Source of the DNA: an uncultured Campylobacter sp. | Lineage (GTDB): Bacteria > Campylobacterota > Campylobacteria > Campylobacterales > Campylobacteraceae | Direction of reading: 5' to 3' | DNA: 64,000 bases | NCBI RefSeq assembly: GCF_938017705.1 | Contig: NZ_CALIIS010000038.1 | Location: forward strand, 15,531 to 79,530 | In this document: one piece after another, positions 55,617 to 64,000 of the stretch | Numbering within the stretch: position 1 is the stretch's first letter | How the letters are laid out: every line of letters begins with the position of its first letter | Notes under the pieces: model-generated | Seen by the model: the letters and a program-made list of their open reading frames with translations, nothing else | What the model was told of the DNA's origin: nothing | The model's database searches: none | Made by a program: the position numbers and the translations under genes

Positions 55617-56475
55617 ATTTCATCGTTTAAATTTCACGCCGCAGGGATTTCGCCTTTAAATTCATATCTTTTTAAATCCAGATTTATTAAAATTACTCAT
55701 TTATATTAAGCGGCAATAAAATTTAGCCGAGGCACTCGGTGTTCGTATATATGGGCATCGGCACCCGCGTGGCTAGGCGCTCGCGCGCAGTCGGCGGCGG
55801 GCAGGCACTACGGCGCGGCGAGCGGCTTGGAGGTCGGTAGACGGCGCTCGATCGCGATTTTGCGCGAAATTAAGTCGGTAAAATTTAAACGCAAAATGAT
55901 CTGCCAAGAAGACGGTGCTAAATAAAATTTTAAACCGAGCCTCGATCGGTAGCGTAACGGCGTGCTAAATGAACGGGCTACGGCAGCGGTGCGATGCGTG
56001 GGCGTCGCGATAAGTCGGTAGCGCGTCGGATGGCGCGTAACACATCGGCGGCGCAGACGGCACGCCGTAGTCGAGAAGCGGAGCGGTGATACGTACCTAC
56101 TCGGCGCCGTATGGCATAACCTTCGCTCGGGCAAATCATCATCGTAACGGCGCTACGATCAAAACGAACAACGTTGCCGTGGCGGCGGATAGGCAGCACA
56201 AAGCGGCGCGGCGTGATTATGGCGATGACAGCATAAAATGCGCAATATGGCAACCGCGATCGACAGGATGCGTATGTAAGTAAAGCGCAGTGCAGGTAGC
56301 GCAAACGCCGCGATACGATGATGGCGACCCGCGGAGCGTATAGGCAAGCAGCAGTGCGGGCGGCGCAATAACGCCGAGGCGATACGATAGCGGCGACCGA
56401 CGGGACGTAGCGCCGCCGTAGCGTTCGCGGGCGCTACGGCTAAGCCGCTAAATTTTAAAAACGAGATAAGGAGAT
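55617..56475. other. GC-rich non-coding island with degenerate tandem repeats
   Basis: About 860 bases. From about 55740 to 56440 the texture changes: CG-rich, few A/T runs, almost no RAATTY words. Near-repeats of a 64-69 base unit are visible (GCAGTGC at 56287 and 56351; GCGATACGAT at 56310 and 56379, each followed by GGCGACC), with a weaker third copy around 56200-56280. Open frames here are Arg-rich chance frames on both strands. No gene is supported. Confidence 0.55.
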
Positions 56476-56478
56476 TTG

Positions 56479-56967
56479 ATGCTTAAGGCAGGGATTGTTT
56501 ATAAATTTGTGCTCATCGTGTTGCTAGGCTGCGCGCTTTGCATTTTGGGCTTTTCGGGCGCCTACTTTGCGCGCGGCGAGTACGACGAGACGTGGATGAG
56601 CCTGCATAAGATCGCGGGATTGGGCCTGCTTTGCGTCGCGATCTTGCATATAATCACAAGGCGAAAGAAGCTCGTAAAGCTCTGGGGCGAGTTTTTGGAT
56701 GTGATCTTAAGCCGCAAAAATCCGGGCTTTTGCAATATGGACCGCATCATCGGCGCGATCGAGACCTACAATATCAGAGAAATTGCCGGTAAAATGGGCT
56801 TTGGCGCGGATGAGCTCGCTGCGATTTTAAAATCGAACGGCATCAAGCTCGTAAGCGCAGATCAAGACCTGCGCGAGCTTGCAAAGCTCAACGACGAAAA
56901 AATTTTCTTCATCTTGGTACTTTTAATCGAGGCAAAATTCGGCAAAGCGGGCAGCTGCAAGGTCTAA
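56479..56967 (+). CDS. DUF4405-like membrane protein
   Basis: 162 residues from ATG 56479 (AAGGAG upstream; a TTG at 56476 directly precedes it). Two N-terminal membrane helices with His residues in 'SLHKIAGLGLLCVAILHIIT' could bind haem as in cytochrome-b-like DUF4405 proteins. The C-terminal cytosolic part has a helix-turn-helix-like 'YNIREIAGKMGFGADELAAI'. It sits just before a TonB receptor gene, a position where ferric-reductase-like proteins are found (inference). Confidence 0.7.
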   Translation: MLKAGIVYKFVLIVLLGCALCILGFSGAYFARGEYDETWMSLHKIAGLGLLCVAILHIITRRKKLVKLWGEFLDVILSRKNPGFCNMDRIIGAIETYNIREIAGKMGFGADELAAILKSNGIKLVSADQDLRELAKLNDEKIFFILVLLIEAKFGKAGSCKV

Positions 56968-57141
56968 ATTTTAAAATTCCGATCCGAATTTACTCCATAA
57001 ACTTGCTGCTTTAGGAAATAAAAATCGCTAAAGAATCTAAATTTAAAATCGAAATTTTGCCGCGCCACGTAAAATACTCAAGATCAAAATTTCATCCAAA
57101 CTACGCCTAAATTTTAAAAAATCTATCTTTAATCTTTGAAA

Positions 57142-57175
57142 TTTATTATTATTTAATTAAGAGAAATTATAATAT
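57142..57175 (+). promoter_or_regulatory. Conserved upstream box of TonB receptor gene 2
   Basis: TTTATTATTATTTAA (57142-57156), identical to 50818-50832, then TTAAGAGAAATTATAATAT, which contains the TATAAT -10 at 57168-57173. It differs from the first copy by a four-base insertion. Confidence 0.5.
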
Positions 57176-57224
57176 AGCATTTGCAAATCATTCGCAAAAT
57201 TCTAATTTTGAATAGGGGAGAGTG

Positions 57225-59300
57225 ATGTTTAAGAAATTTTATCTTTCAAATGCCGCGATCGCGCTAAGTTTGTGCGCCGCCTTACAACTAAACGGAGCCG
57301 AAAACAACGCTACGTCCGTAAATATCGGCGCGCCTAGCGCAGGGGCGGTAAATTCCGCAGCTGCTAAAAACGCTTCCGGCGCGAACTCCACGAAGCTGGG
57401 CACCATCGTAGTTACCGCAACGGGCTTTGAGGATATGCTTAAAAACGAGGTTCGCAACGTCTCGGTCATCACCGCGGAGGATATGGAAAACCGCGGCTAC
57501 CGCGATCTGCGCGAAATTTTAGAAAAGGCGCCGGGGGTTAGCTTTCACGGCGATACGGTTGATCTGCGCGGACAGGGTCAGAAGGCAAATACCTCCGTAA
57601 AGGTCCTTCTTAACGGAGTCGCGCTCAATATGATCGACACGACGCCGACGAGTATCCCGATAGATCTCGTTCCTATTGAGGATATAGAGCGCGTGGAGAT
57701 CATCCCCGGCGGCGGTAGTGTGCTTTACGGCAGCGGCACCAGCGGCGGCGTGATAAATATCATCACGAAAAAGGGCGCCAGATACCCATACGCCAATGTC
57801 TCCACCAAGATCGCGTCGTATAATTACAATGATCTAAATTTAGGGCTCGGTGGCAACGTGAGCGAGAATTTGTTTCTAAAAACCGCCGTAAAGGGCTTTA
57901 AGCAGCGCGGATACCGCAAGGGCGAGAAAAATACCGGCTACTACGGCTCGCTCGGGATGCATTATAAAATTTCGGACGATCAAAGCATCTCTTTTGATCC
58001 GAGCTATTATCAGGCGCGAACCTATTCGGTGCCGAGCTTAGGGCTTGCCGAGCTTAAGGCGGATCGCCGCCAGCAGGGAGGCGAGAGGACTTTTACCAAA
58101 AGCACGCGGGCAAATTTCGATTTCGGCTACACGGTAAAATTCGGCGATAAAATCGAAGCAAATTTGCATCCTTATTATCAAGATATCAGGAGCGTACAGC
58201 AGGGATTTGTGATGAAAGACCGCAAAGAGGGGGCAAATTTAAAAGGCAAGCTCGACTACGACAGCGGCGAGTTCATAGCGGGATATGATTATCTCAAAAA
58301 CAAGGGCTTTCGCAGGATAAATTTTGACGACGCGATGAATCCTATGATGAGCCTTTCGCAGCTTACGATCTTTGATATGCAAAAGCTTACCCACTCGGTC
58401 TATGCTTTAGAAAAGCACAATTTCACCGATCTGTTTTCGCTTAGTGCGGGCGGGCGGTTTGAGCGCGCCGAATACAAAGTAAATCGCAGGGTTTTAACGA
58501 CTATGAAAATGATGGGAAACATAATCTCGCAGACGCAAAACAGCACCCGAGTAAGCGATCATAAGAACAACTACGCTTTTGAGATTACGCCGAATTTTAA
58601 TTATTCCAAGGATGGCAATCTATATTTTAAATTTGAGCGCGGCTATATCTCGCCGGGGCCTAATCAGCTTATCGACAAGCTCGGTCGCAACGGGCCCTAT
58701 GTGCTTAATAACCTCAAATCCGAAACTTTTAAAACCTACGAGATCGGTCTTAAAGACCTGATCTACGGGCAATACGTAAGCGCTACGATCTTTTGGACCG
58801 ATACGAAAAACGAGATCATAAACGAAACTTTGGGCAGCTCGATCACCGACGGTTGGCATTTTATCAATATCGACGAGACGCGCCGCAAGGGCGTGGAGCT
58901 GTATGCGGAGCAAAGCCTGCTTTCAAATTTAAAGCTCAGCGAGACCTTTTCATACGTCGACGCCAAGATCCAATCCGGCGCGAATAAAGGTAAGCAGGTT
59001 CCGTTGGTGGAGCGCTCGAAGTTCGTTTTGGGGCTCGATTACGAGCCGATTAGAAATTTAACGCTGATGAGCGATTTTAAATATTTCTCATCATCGCACG
59101 ACGGCAACCACGATAGAATCGACTCGCGCACTATCGTGGATCTGGGCGCTGTGTACCGCTTCACAAACGGATTTTTGATAAGCGCGGGAGTCAAAAACGT
59201 CTTTGACGAGGAGTATAATTACAACCAAAATTTACGCTCGGACATCTATACTCCGGCTCCCGGGCGCAATTACTACGCGGAGTTTAAATACACCTATTAG
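57225..59300 (+). CDS. TonB-dependent outer-membrane receptor 2
   Basis: 691 residues from ATG 57225 (AGGGGAG upstream; GTG 57222 directly precedes it). Signal peptide ends LNGA (about 24), then a plug domain ('TIVVTATGFEDMLKNEVRNV', 'VERVEIIPGGGSVLYGSGTS', shown approximately) and a barrel ending 'YYAEFKYTY'. It belongs to the broad haem/siderophore/metal-chelate receptor group; the ligand is not predictable. It shares its promoter box with receptor 1 and is probably co-regulated. Signals of transfer are not obvious. Confidence 0.92.
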   Translation: MFKKFYLSNAAIALSLCAALQLNGAENNATSVNIGAPSAGAVNSAAAKNASGANSTKLGTIVVTATGFEDMLKNEVRNVSVITAEDMENRGYRDLREILEKAPGVSFHGDTVDLRGQGQKANTSVKVLLNGVALNMIDTTPTSIPIDLVPIEDIERVEIIPGGGSVLYGSGTSGGVINIITKKGARYPYANVSTKIASYNYNDLNLGLGGNVSENLFLKTAVKGFKQRGYRKGEKNTGYYGSLGMHYKISDDQSISFDPSYYQARTYSVPSLGLAELKADRRQQGGERTFTKSTRANFDFGYTVKFGDKIEANLHPYYQDIRSVQQGFVMKDRKEGANLKGKLDYDSGEFIAGYDYLKNKGFRRINFDDAMNPMMSLSQLTIFDMQKLTHSVYALEKHNFTDLFSLSAGGRFERAEYKVNRRVLTTMKMMGNIISQTQNSTRVSDHKNNYAFEITPNFNYSKDGNLYFKFERGYISPGPNQLIDKLGRNGPYVLNNLKSETFKTYEIGLKDLIYGQYVSATIFWTDTKNEIINETLGSSITDGWHFINIDETRRKGVELYAEQSLLSNLKLSETFSYVDAKIQSGANKGKQVPLVERSKFVLGLDYEPIRNLTLMSDFKYFSSSHDGNHDRIDSRTIVDLGAVYRFTNGFLISAGVKNVFDEEYNYNQNLRSDIYTPAPGRNYYAEFKYTY

Positions 59301-59422
59301 CGTGCGTTTAAATTTAAGCTAGGTCTGAGCCGCGGGCTTTAAAATTTACGGGCGGAATTTAAAATTTCGCCGCAGCGTGCCTTTTTGCCGCCGCGAGATT
59401 AAATTTAATAAAAGGAGCGAAG

Positions 59423-60214
59423 ATGAAACCGGACTATAAAAACTGGGTGCCTAAGGGCATGATCGCGAGCTTTGCCGCGGGTGCGGGCGTAGCGTTAGTT
59501 TTGTTTTTGATTTTCGGCGTTTGCGGTTTGGGTGTTAGTGGTGCGCTAAGAGGCGTACTAGCTGGGCTTTTCGGCGCAGCGACGCTGTTTTTGATCGGCT
59601 TTACGATCTACTGCGTCGTATGGTACCGCGCGTTTGATTACGGCGGCAAGCGTCAGCTCTCTCGCGCGATCGTAGAGGGCACGGCGAAATACGTGGATCT
59701 GCCAGAGGGCGGGCGCGGGCTGGACGTAGGCTGCGGCAGCGGCGCTCTAACGATCGCCGTCGCCAAGCGCAACCCGCACGCATCGGTGCTGGGCGTCGAT
59801 CGCTGGGGCTTTGAGTATGCGTCTTTTAACAAGCAGCTGTGCGAATCCAACGCGCGCGCCGAAGGGGTGCAAAATACCGGTTTCGAGCAGGCCGACGCCA
59901 AGCAGCTGCCCTTTGAGGACGGCAGCTTCGATGCGGTTACAAGCAACTACGTCTATCACAACATCATGCGCAAGGACCGCCAGGCGCTGCTTTTAGAGAC
60001 GCTCCGCGTGCTTAAAAAGGGCGGCAGCTTCGCGATACACGATCTTTTCTCGCGCGGAAACTACGGCGACATGGATGCTTTCGTCGCGCGGCTTAAGGAG
60101 CAGGGCTATGAGCAGCTCGAGCTTATAGATACGACGCAGGGGCTTTTTATGGGCCCGCGCGAAGCCAAATGGCTGATGCTCGGTAGCTCAAAATTGCTGG
60201 TGGGCAAGAAATAG
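59423..60214 (+). CDS. Membrane-anchored class I SAM-dependent methyltransferase
   Basis: 263 residues. Two N-terminal membrane helices (about 12-36 and 43-67) anchor a Rossmann methyltransferase domain: motif I 'GLDVGCGSGALTIAVAKRNP', acidic residue in 'VLGVDRWGF', motif II/III 'ADAKQLPFEDGSFDAVTSNY' and 'LKKGGSFAIHDLFSRGN'. The substrate is unknown; the family includes menaquinone/ubiquinone-type C-methyltransferases and many others. ATG 59423 follows AAAGGAG. It follows receptor 2 with a gap of about 120 bases. Confidence 0.88.
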   Translation: MKPDYKNWVPKGMIASFAAGAGVALVLFLIFGVCGLGVSGALRGVLAGLFGAATLFLIGFTIYCVVWYRAFDYGGKRQLSRAIVEGTAKYVDLPEGGRGLDVGCGSGALTIAVAKRNPHASVLGVDRWGFEYASFNKQLCESNARAEGVQNTGFEQADAKQLPFEDGSFDAVTSNYVYHNIMRKDRQALLLETLRVLKKGGSFAIHDLFSRGNYGDMDAFVARLKEQGYEQLELIDTTQGLFMGPREAKWLMLGSSKLLVGKK

Positions 60215-60650
60215 ATTTTTTGTAAATTTAGATTTAGGCAAATTTGAAGACGGATTAAATTTTAATCCCACCCGCTTTTAGCCGAATCCAAATCTTTAGG
60301 CTAGACTAATATATAATTGGCTATTTATCTCAAAAAAGAAACCGCGAAAGGAATTATTTCGGCCGAGGGCGTTATCCTTGCTGTGGGCGCGCTAACGGTC
60401 GCCATCGGATATTTTGTGCTTTTAGCAGCATTTATCCTATAGTGGTATAGGCTGCGAGAGATCAAGACCGCTTAAATTTATCATATTTGTTCTGTGAGCT
60501 AAGTGCATGCGGGTAGAACCTGCTGCCGAATTTTAATTTTGTGATTTTATGCAAAAAATCCGCGCCTCAAATTTAGCAAGGATTGCCCTCGGCATAGGCA
60601 TAGCCGCCCTGTGCGATTTTACCGCTCATATCTACTATTTTTGACATAGA
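60215..60650. other. Region with two possible very small membrane peptides
   Basis: No gene above 45 codons. A TTG frame at 60317 (41 codons plus TAG) encodes a one-helix peptide, and an ATG frame at 60549-60644 (31 codons) encodes a short hydrophobic peptide. Neither has strong initiation signals; treat as unproven. Confidence 0.4.
60317..60442 (+). CDS. Possible 41-residue single-helix membrane peptide
   Basis: TTG start; residues include a basic N-terminus (AIYLKKETAKG) and one hydrophobic helix (about 19-41). The frame continues after the TAG for ten more codons (WYRLREIKTA) to a TAA at 60473-60475, giving a plausible positively charged cytosolic end. No ribosome-binding site upstream, only a TATAAT-like sequence, so support is weak. 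Confidence 0.25.
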   Translation: MAIYLKKETAKGIISAEGVILAVGALTVAIGYFVLLAAFIL

Positions 60651-61571
60651 TTACTCCTTATTTTGTTTAAATTTGTTTTTAAAATCTGCATAATTCATAT
60701 ATGCTTTATATGGTTCCCATAATATGCCCATATATAAGCCCTTGTAATTTCCGCAATTATCTATACCTATTCTATACATAGAATAATTTTCTAATATAAT
60801 CTTATTTCCTTTATCTCCAATAATTTCAACGCTTTCTTTAGTAACGTCAAGTTTATTTTTATCCATCCAATCATTTAAGGTGCAAAAATCATCACTTTTA
60901 TCAATACGTTTAAGGGCTAATAGCATTCTTAGCGCTAGCCTATTATCGTTTTTGTATATGATCTTCTTGCTTTTTCCGGTAAGTAAATCAAGCAATTTAA
61001 TCTTAATAGTAGGATCCTCGGCTATAAACAAAGAATCATATCGATAATACTCGCTATAATGGTTGTCCTCATTATTAAAGTAGATAGAATAATTAAGTTC
61101 CCCTTTATCATTAAAAAGCTTGCTATCCTCCCATGGATACACCACGCTTTCATCATCTATAGCTTTTAGTATGGATTTATCTATCGGCGCAATTTGTTTT
61201 CCTTCTTTGCAAATTTGTCTGCCGATAGACAATAAATTTTCTAAATTTAACTCTTTAGGTATTTTCCAAAATTCGCAATTATCATCGGGGCGCTTGTCGC
61301 CGTTGCAAGGTTGGATTCTGAAAAACGGGATATTATGCTTGTAATTATACTCTTTATGATGTTGTTGCAAATACTGCTTAAACGCTATCTCTTTTAATTC
61401 GTTATCCGATAAGATGCCAAAATGCAGAGGATTGGTGCAAACTCCGGCGTAGTTTAAGCCCATATTTATAGGCATATAAGGGATAAATGTCAAAATGCAG
61501 ATGATAAAAATCGCAGAGATTATATAGTGGCGTTTTATAAGGCGCAGAGAATTAACAAAGAATTTTTTCAA
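60651..61571 (-). CDS. Single-pass membrane-anchored protein of unknown function
   Basis: 306 residues from the TTG at 61571, chosen because AAGGGGG lies at ideal spacing; a longer frame from TTG 61625 has no ribosome-binding site. One membrane helix near residue 15-32 ('YIISAIFIICILTFIPYMPI'), then a large extracytoplasmic domain with several cysteines (about six) and many Tyr/Asn/Lys. The gene is clearly more A/T-rich in codon use than its neighbours, suggesting acquisition. No family recognised. Confidence 0.7.
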   Translation of the reverse strand: MKKFFVNSLRLIKRHYIISAIFIICILTFIPYMPINMGLNYAGVCTNPLHFGILSDNELKEIAFKQYLQQHHKEYNYKHNIPFFRIQPCNGDKRPDDNCEFWKIPKELNLENLLSIGRQICKEGKQIAPIDKSILKAIDDESVVYPWEDSKLFNDKGELNYSIYFNNEDNHYSEYYRYDSLFIAEDPTIKIKLLDLLTGKSKKIIYKNDNRLALRMLLALKRIDKSDDFCTLNDWMDKNKLDVTKESVEIIGDKGNKIILENYSMYRIGIDNCGNYKGLYMGILWEPYKAYMNYADFKNKFKQNKE

Positions 61572-61888
61572 ATTTGCCCCCTTCAGATTTCGTGCAATGA
61601 TAACCGATTTAAGCTTAACTGGCAAGATATGATATTAAAGCCGTAGCGGCTAAGCTTTTTCAGGCGCTATTTAGCATTAAAAGCGCCTTATTTTGTTGAT
61701 TCAAGCGAAAATTCTATCAAAGCCGCCGCCGCAATCGAAACGCTGATATTCAATTTTATATAGGCCGTTACGCTTTGGGTGTCGAATGGCCCAAAACCGG
61801 GCGCGCTATTAAAAGATCGAGAGGAGATCGCTCGCCTTAAAAGCGCAATCTGTAGAAGCCTACACCTGCGGCTTAAATTTCACGGAAT

Positions 61889-62761
61889 TTAAACGCGATA
61901 CAAACTAAAGCAGCCGTAGTCGGTGCGCACGGCCAAATTTTTGCTACCGTTTGAATTCTCAAATTTCGCCTCGCATCGCTTTACGACATGCTCCAGCTCA
62001 AAGCTAGGCGTCAAATTTGCGCTTTTTAGATCAACGATGTGAGCCTTACCATAGCTGATTATCGCAAGGCGCGAGCCGTCCGCACTAAGCGCGATGCAAA
62101 ATATCGGCGTGGAGCTTTTCATTTCGGCCTTATATTGCGTAAGAAGCGAAATTTCGCCGTCTCGCAAAATAAAAATTTGACCGAACATCGCAAACGCCGC
62201 CGTATCTTTCGCAGCGCAAACAAAACTCGTAAATTCTTTGCTATTTTTAAAGCTTAACCCCTGAGAGAGATCGCTAAATTCGCCCGTAGCGGGGTCAAAT
62301 TTAAAGATAAAATGATCCAGATCCAAAAGCAAAATCTCGCCCGCGCGCTCTGCTCGCCACGCAAGCGGCTTTGGCAGGACGATCTGCTGCTTTACGGCGC
62401 CGCTCGCGTCCAGCCTGATTAGAAAATCATCCAGCGCGCCACCCTCTTTGTAGCCGCCGCATTTATAGACAAAAAGATCACCCTCAGCGCCCGCAAAGGC
62501 TAGCGCGCCCGTGTATCCGCCGCCGATGTAGATGTGTAAACTCGCTTCGCCCGCTTTGGCGCCCATGTTTTGCAGGACATAGCCCTTCTTTAGGCCCTCC
62601 CACTCCTTTTTCGCGCAGGCTTTTTGCGCCTCGTCTATGCTAGCAAACTCCTTTTGCGTCTGCCTGGTTTTGCCGTTTTTGACGCTCTCACTGAGTAAAA
62701 TTTGATCCTCTACGCGCAAATTTAAGCGATCGCCGCCGCTTAAATTTATTAAATTTTTCAT
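61889..62761 (-). CDS. Hypothetical protein with WGR-like N-terminus and propeller-like repeats
   Basis: 290 residues, cytosolic. The start 'KEFASIDEAQKACAKKEWEG' then 'LKKGYVLQNMG' resembles the end of WGR domains (f-s-x-x-e-A ... K-x-x-x-GY). The rest alternates short beta-strands ('LFVYKCGGY', 'IFILRDGEISLLTQYKAEM', 'IFCIALSADGSRLAIISYGK') like a partial WD/beta-propeller. No firm family. ATG 62761; downstream of the short intergenic region before mntP. Confidence 0.7.
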   Translation of the reverse strand: MKNLINLSGGDRLNLRVEDQILLSESVKNGKTRQTQKEFASIDEAQKACAKKEWEGLKKGYVLQNMGAKAGEASLHIYIGGGYTGALAFAGAEGDLFVYKCGGYKEGGALDDFLIRLDASGAVKQQIVLPKPLAWRAERAGEILLLDLDHFIFKFDPATGEFSDLSQGLSFKNSKEFTSFVCAAKDTAAFAMFGQIFILRDGEISLLTQYKAEMKSSTPIFCIALSADGSRLAIISYGKAHIVDLKSANLTPSFELEHVVKRCEAKFENSNGSKNLAVRTDYGCFSLYRV

Positions 62762-62816
62762 TTTCGCTCCTGCGAATTAGTTTTAAAAATTATCTCAAAG
62801 CAGCGCTTAAAAGCCG

Positions 62817-63371
62817 CTAAATATCGATAATGCCGAGGTGCGAGAGTAAAATTTTAACCCCGATTAGAATCAAAATCACGCCGCCTAAAACGAGCGCCTT
62901 TGAGTGCAGATATTCGCCCGTTAGCTTGCCTACGTAGCACGCTGCGACGCACAGCGCGAAGCAGACGAGCCCGATTACGCAACAGGCGTAGAGTATGTTT
63001 ATCTCGCCAAAGGCAAAGGTTACGCCCACGGCCATCGCGTCGATGCTGGTGGCGATCGCGCCCAGCACCAGCTCTTTCGTGCTTAGGCGCAGAGCGGGCT
63101 TGTCCTGCTCGCGGCGAGATTCTGCGATCATCTTGACGCCTAAAAACGATAAAATTCCAAACGCGACGAAGTGATCGATCTGCGCGATAAATTTTAAGAA
63201 ATTTATCCCCAAAGCGTAGCCCGCCAGCGGCATTATAAACTGAGCCGCCGCATAGAAAAACGCGACGCGCGCGATCTGTGCAAATTTGAAATTCGGATAT
63301 TTCGCGCCGTTTGAGATACTAAGCGCGACGCTGTCCATCGCAAGCGCGAAAGCGATGAGTAAAAGCTCCAT
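62817..63371 (-). CDS. mntP: Putative manganese efflux pump MntP
   Basis: 184 residues, six membrane helices. 'MELLLIAFALAMDSVALSIS' with the conserved Asp, 'LGVKMIAESRREQDK' and 'GAIATSIDAMAVGVTFAFGE' (second Asp-containing repeat) match MntP, which exports Mn2+ across the inner membrane. ATG 63371 (AAAAGGGCT upstream). Probably cotranscribed with the hypothetical gene downstream. Confidence 0.93.
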   Translation of the reverse strand: MELLLIAFALAMDSVALSISNGAKYPNFKFAQIARVAFFYAAAQFIMPLAGYALGINFLKFIAQIDHFVAFGILSFLGVKMIAESRREQDKPALRLSTKELVLGAIATSIDAMAVGVTFAFGEINILYACCVIGLVCFALCVAACYVGKLTGEYLHSKALVLGGVILILIGVKILLSHLGIIDI

Positions 63372-63457
63372 ATTTAGCCCTTTTGGTATTATAAAAGCGT
63401 TGATTATACATTAAAATTTCTGAAATAAAATGAACAATCTTAAATCGGGGAAAAGTC

Positions 63458-64000
63458 TTGATTAAAAATCTAATTTTTTGCCTTTTGCCGCTCATAGCGG
63501 CTGCGAGTTGGGAAGAGGTCGCCGTAAAGGGGCTGGACGTGGTCATCAGCGCAAACGTGGGCGATAGCGAAAATTTTAAAAACTCGCTAAGCACTCTGAT
63601 CGAGCGCGCCGCAAGCGAATACGAGCGCGAAGGGATCGAGGACTATGAGCTTGATCTGCCGGGCTATCTGACGCAGCGCGCCGGCAAAAAAAGCATCGCC
63701 GTGCAAAATATGCGCCGCTTGGCCACTCAAAAGCTAAATCCCTCGATCGAGCCGCTAAAAAATTTGATACTTACTAAAATCAAAGAGATGCCAGAGGCCG
63801 ATACCAAGGCGGTTATGAGCGGCGAAGTGCTGTTTAGCCACTATCTGCGCACAAACGCCTTTGATGAAATTTACGATATTTTGCTGCCGTTCGCGCGCGC
63901 GCTGGGCTCGGACGCGGGCTTTGCCAAAAGCTACAAAAATGCCGTGGGCAAGGAGATTGCGGATGATTTCGGCAGCGAATTCAGCAGCGCCTTCATCAAC
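63458..64000 (+). CDS. Exported protein of unknown function (3' end outside window)
   Basis: The open frame runs from TTG 63458 (GGGGA upstream) to the end of the window, 181 codons so far. N-terminal signal peptide 'MIKNLIFCLLPLIAAAS' then a soluble, mostly helical periplasmic part ('SENFKNSLSTLIERAASEYE', 'KNLILTKIKEMPEADTKAVM'). I recognise no family. It is divergent from mntP. Confidence 0.7.
   Translation, partial: MIKNLIFCLLPLIAAASWEEVAVKGLDVVISANVGDSENFKNSLSTLIERAASEYEREGIEDYELDLPGYLTQRAGKKSIAVQNMRRLATQKLNPSIEPLKNLILTKIKEMPEADTKAVMSGEVLFSHYLRTNAFDEIYDILLPFARALGSDAGFAKSYKNAVGKEIADDFGSEFSSAFIN

Noticed and set aside
55808..56368. Open frames of 65-108 codons in the GC-rich island
   Set aside because: Found on both strands at once, Arg-rich, without initiation signals; explained by CG-rich composition.
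60549..60644. 31-codon hydrophobic frame
   Set aside because: No ribosome-binding site and too short to judge by composition.

Overview
The window looks like a chromosome segment of a host-associated Campylobacter. Evidence: epsilonproteobacterial-type DnaA, DnaN, GyrB, RuvC, QueF and HemJ proteins; a minimal SRP RNA; extended -10 (TATAAT) promoters without clear -35 boxes; periplasmic monohaem cytochrome / molybdopterin N- or S-oxide reductase pairs; and dense AAATTT/GAATTC-type words combined with a fairly high G+C for the genus. This fits the C. gracilis / showae / rectus group better than C. jejuni. The species call is inference. There are no rRNA, tRNA, CRISPR, phage or insertion-sequence genes that I can see.

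Layout. 1-6600: the start of a MalY/PatB-type lyase, a DUF3737 beta-helix protein, a His-tailed YtkA-like periplasmic protein, YegP plus an EF-hand-like protein, a candidate sRNA, then moaC, a DUF493 gene and a helical protein of unknown function. 6600-12450: M48 lipoprotease, CorC/HlyC-type CBS protein, NSS transporter and a RelB/YoeB toxin-antitoxin pair. 12660-26600: two separate molybdoreductase modules (dsbB-like + cytochrome c + torA-like; cytochrome c + torA-like with a divergent Crp-family regulator), enclosing hutX, two DUF805 genes, a TM2 protein, tpx and a SUKH-L7/L12 fusion. 26900-33400: ankyrin-like lipoprotein, tandem solute-binding proteins, HAD phosphatase, typA and the SRP RNA gene.

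33364-41880 is the replication-origin region: dnaA, dnaN, gyrB, a degenerate GGDEF/EAL protein, queF and an HD hydrolase on the minus strand, with DnaA-box clusters in the dnaA-dnaN gap and between dnaA and ruvC. 41880-48830 is core metabolism: a nitrilase-family amidase, a nicotinamidase-like hydrolase, NhaA, HemJ, LspA, GlmM, S20 and RF1. 48830-60220 is an accessory, probably metal-uptake, region: an amber-interrupted SemiSWEET gene, UspA, two TonB-dependent receptors sharing an upstream 15-mer, an SbmA/YddA-type ABC exporter, a DUF4405 membrane protein and a methyltransferase. 60220-64000 holds proteins of unknown function plus MntP.

How the parts work together. moaC supplies molybdenum cofactor for the two Tat-exported TorA-like reductases, each fed electrons by its own monohaem cytochrome. 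hutX, the TonB receptors and the ABC protein point to haem/iron handling, and a Fur-like site precedes hutX. The most unusual signals are: a compact sRNA candidate with an exposed CCUCC; a DsbB homologue that lost its first cysteine pair beside torCA; an amber codon at the conserved Trp of SemiSWEET; a compositional island with approx. 64-69 bp degenerate tandem repeats; and the extreme density of RAATTY words, which also appears inside Q/N/S-rich coding inserts.
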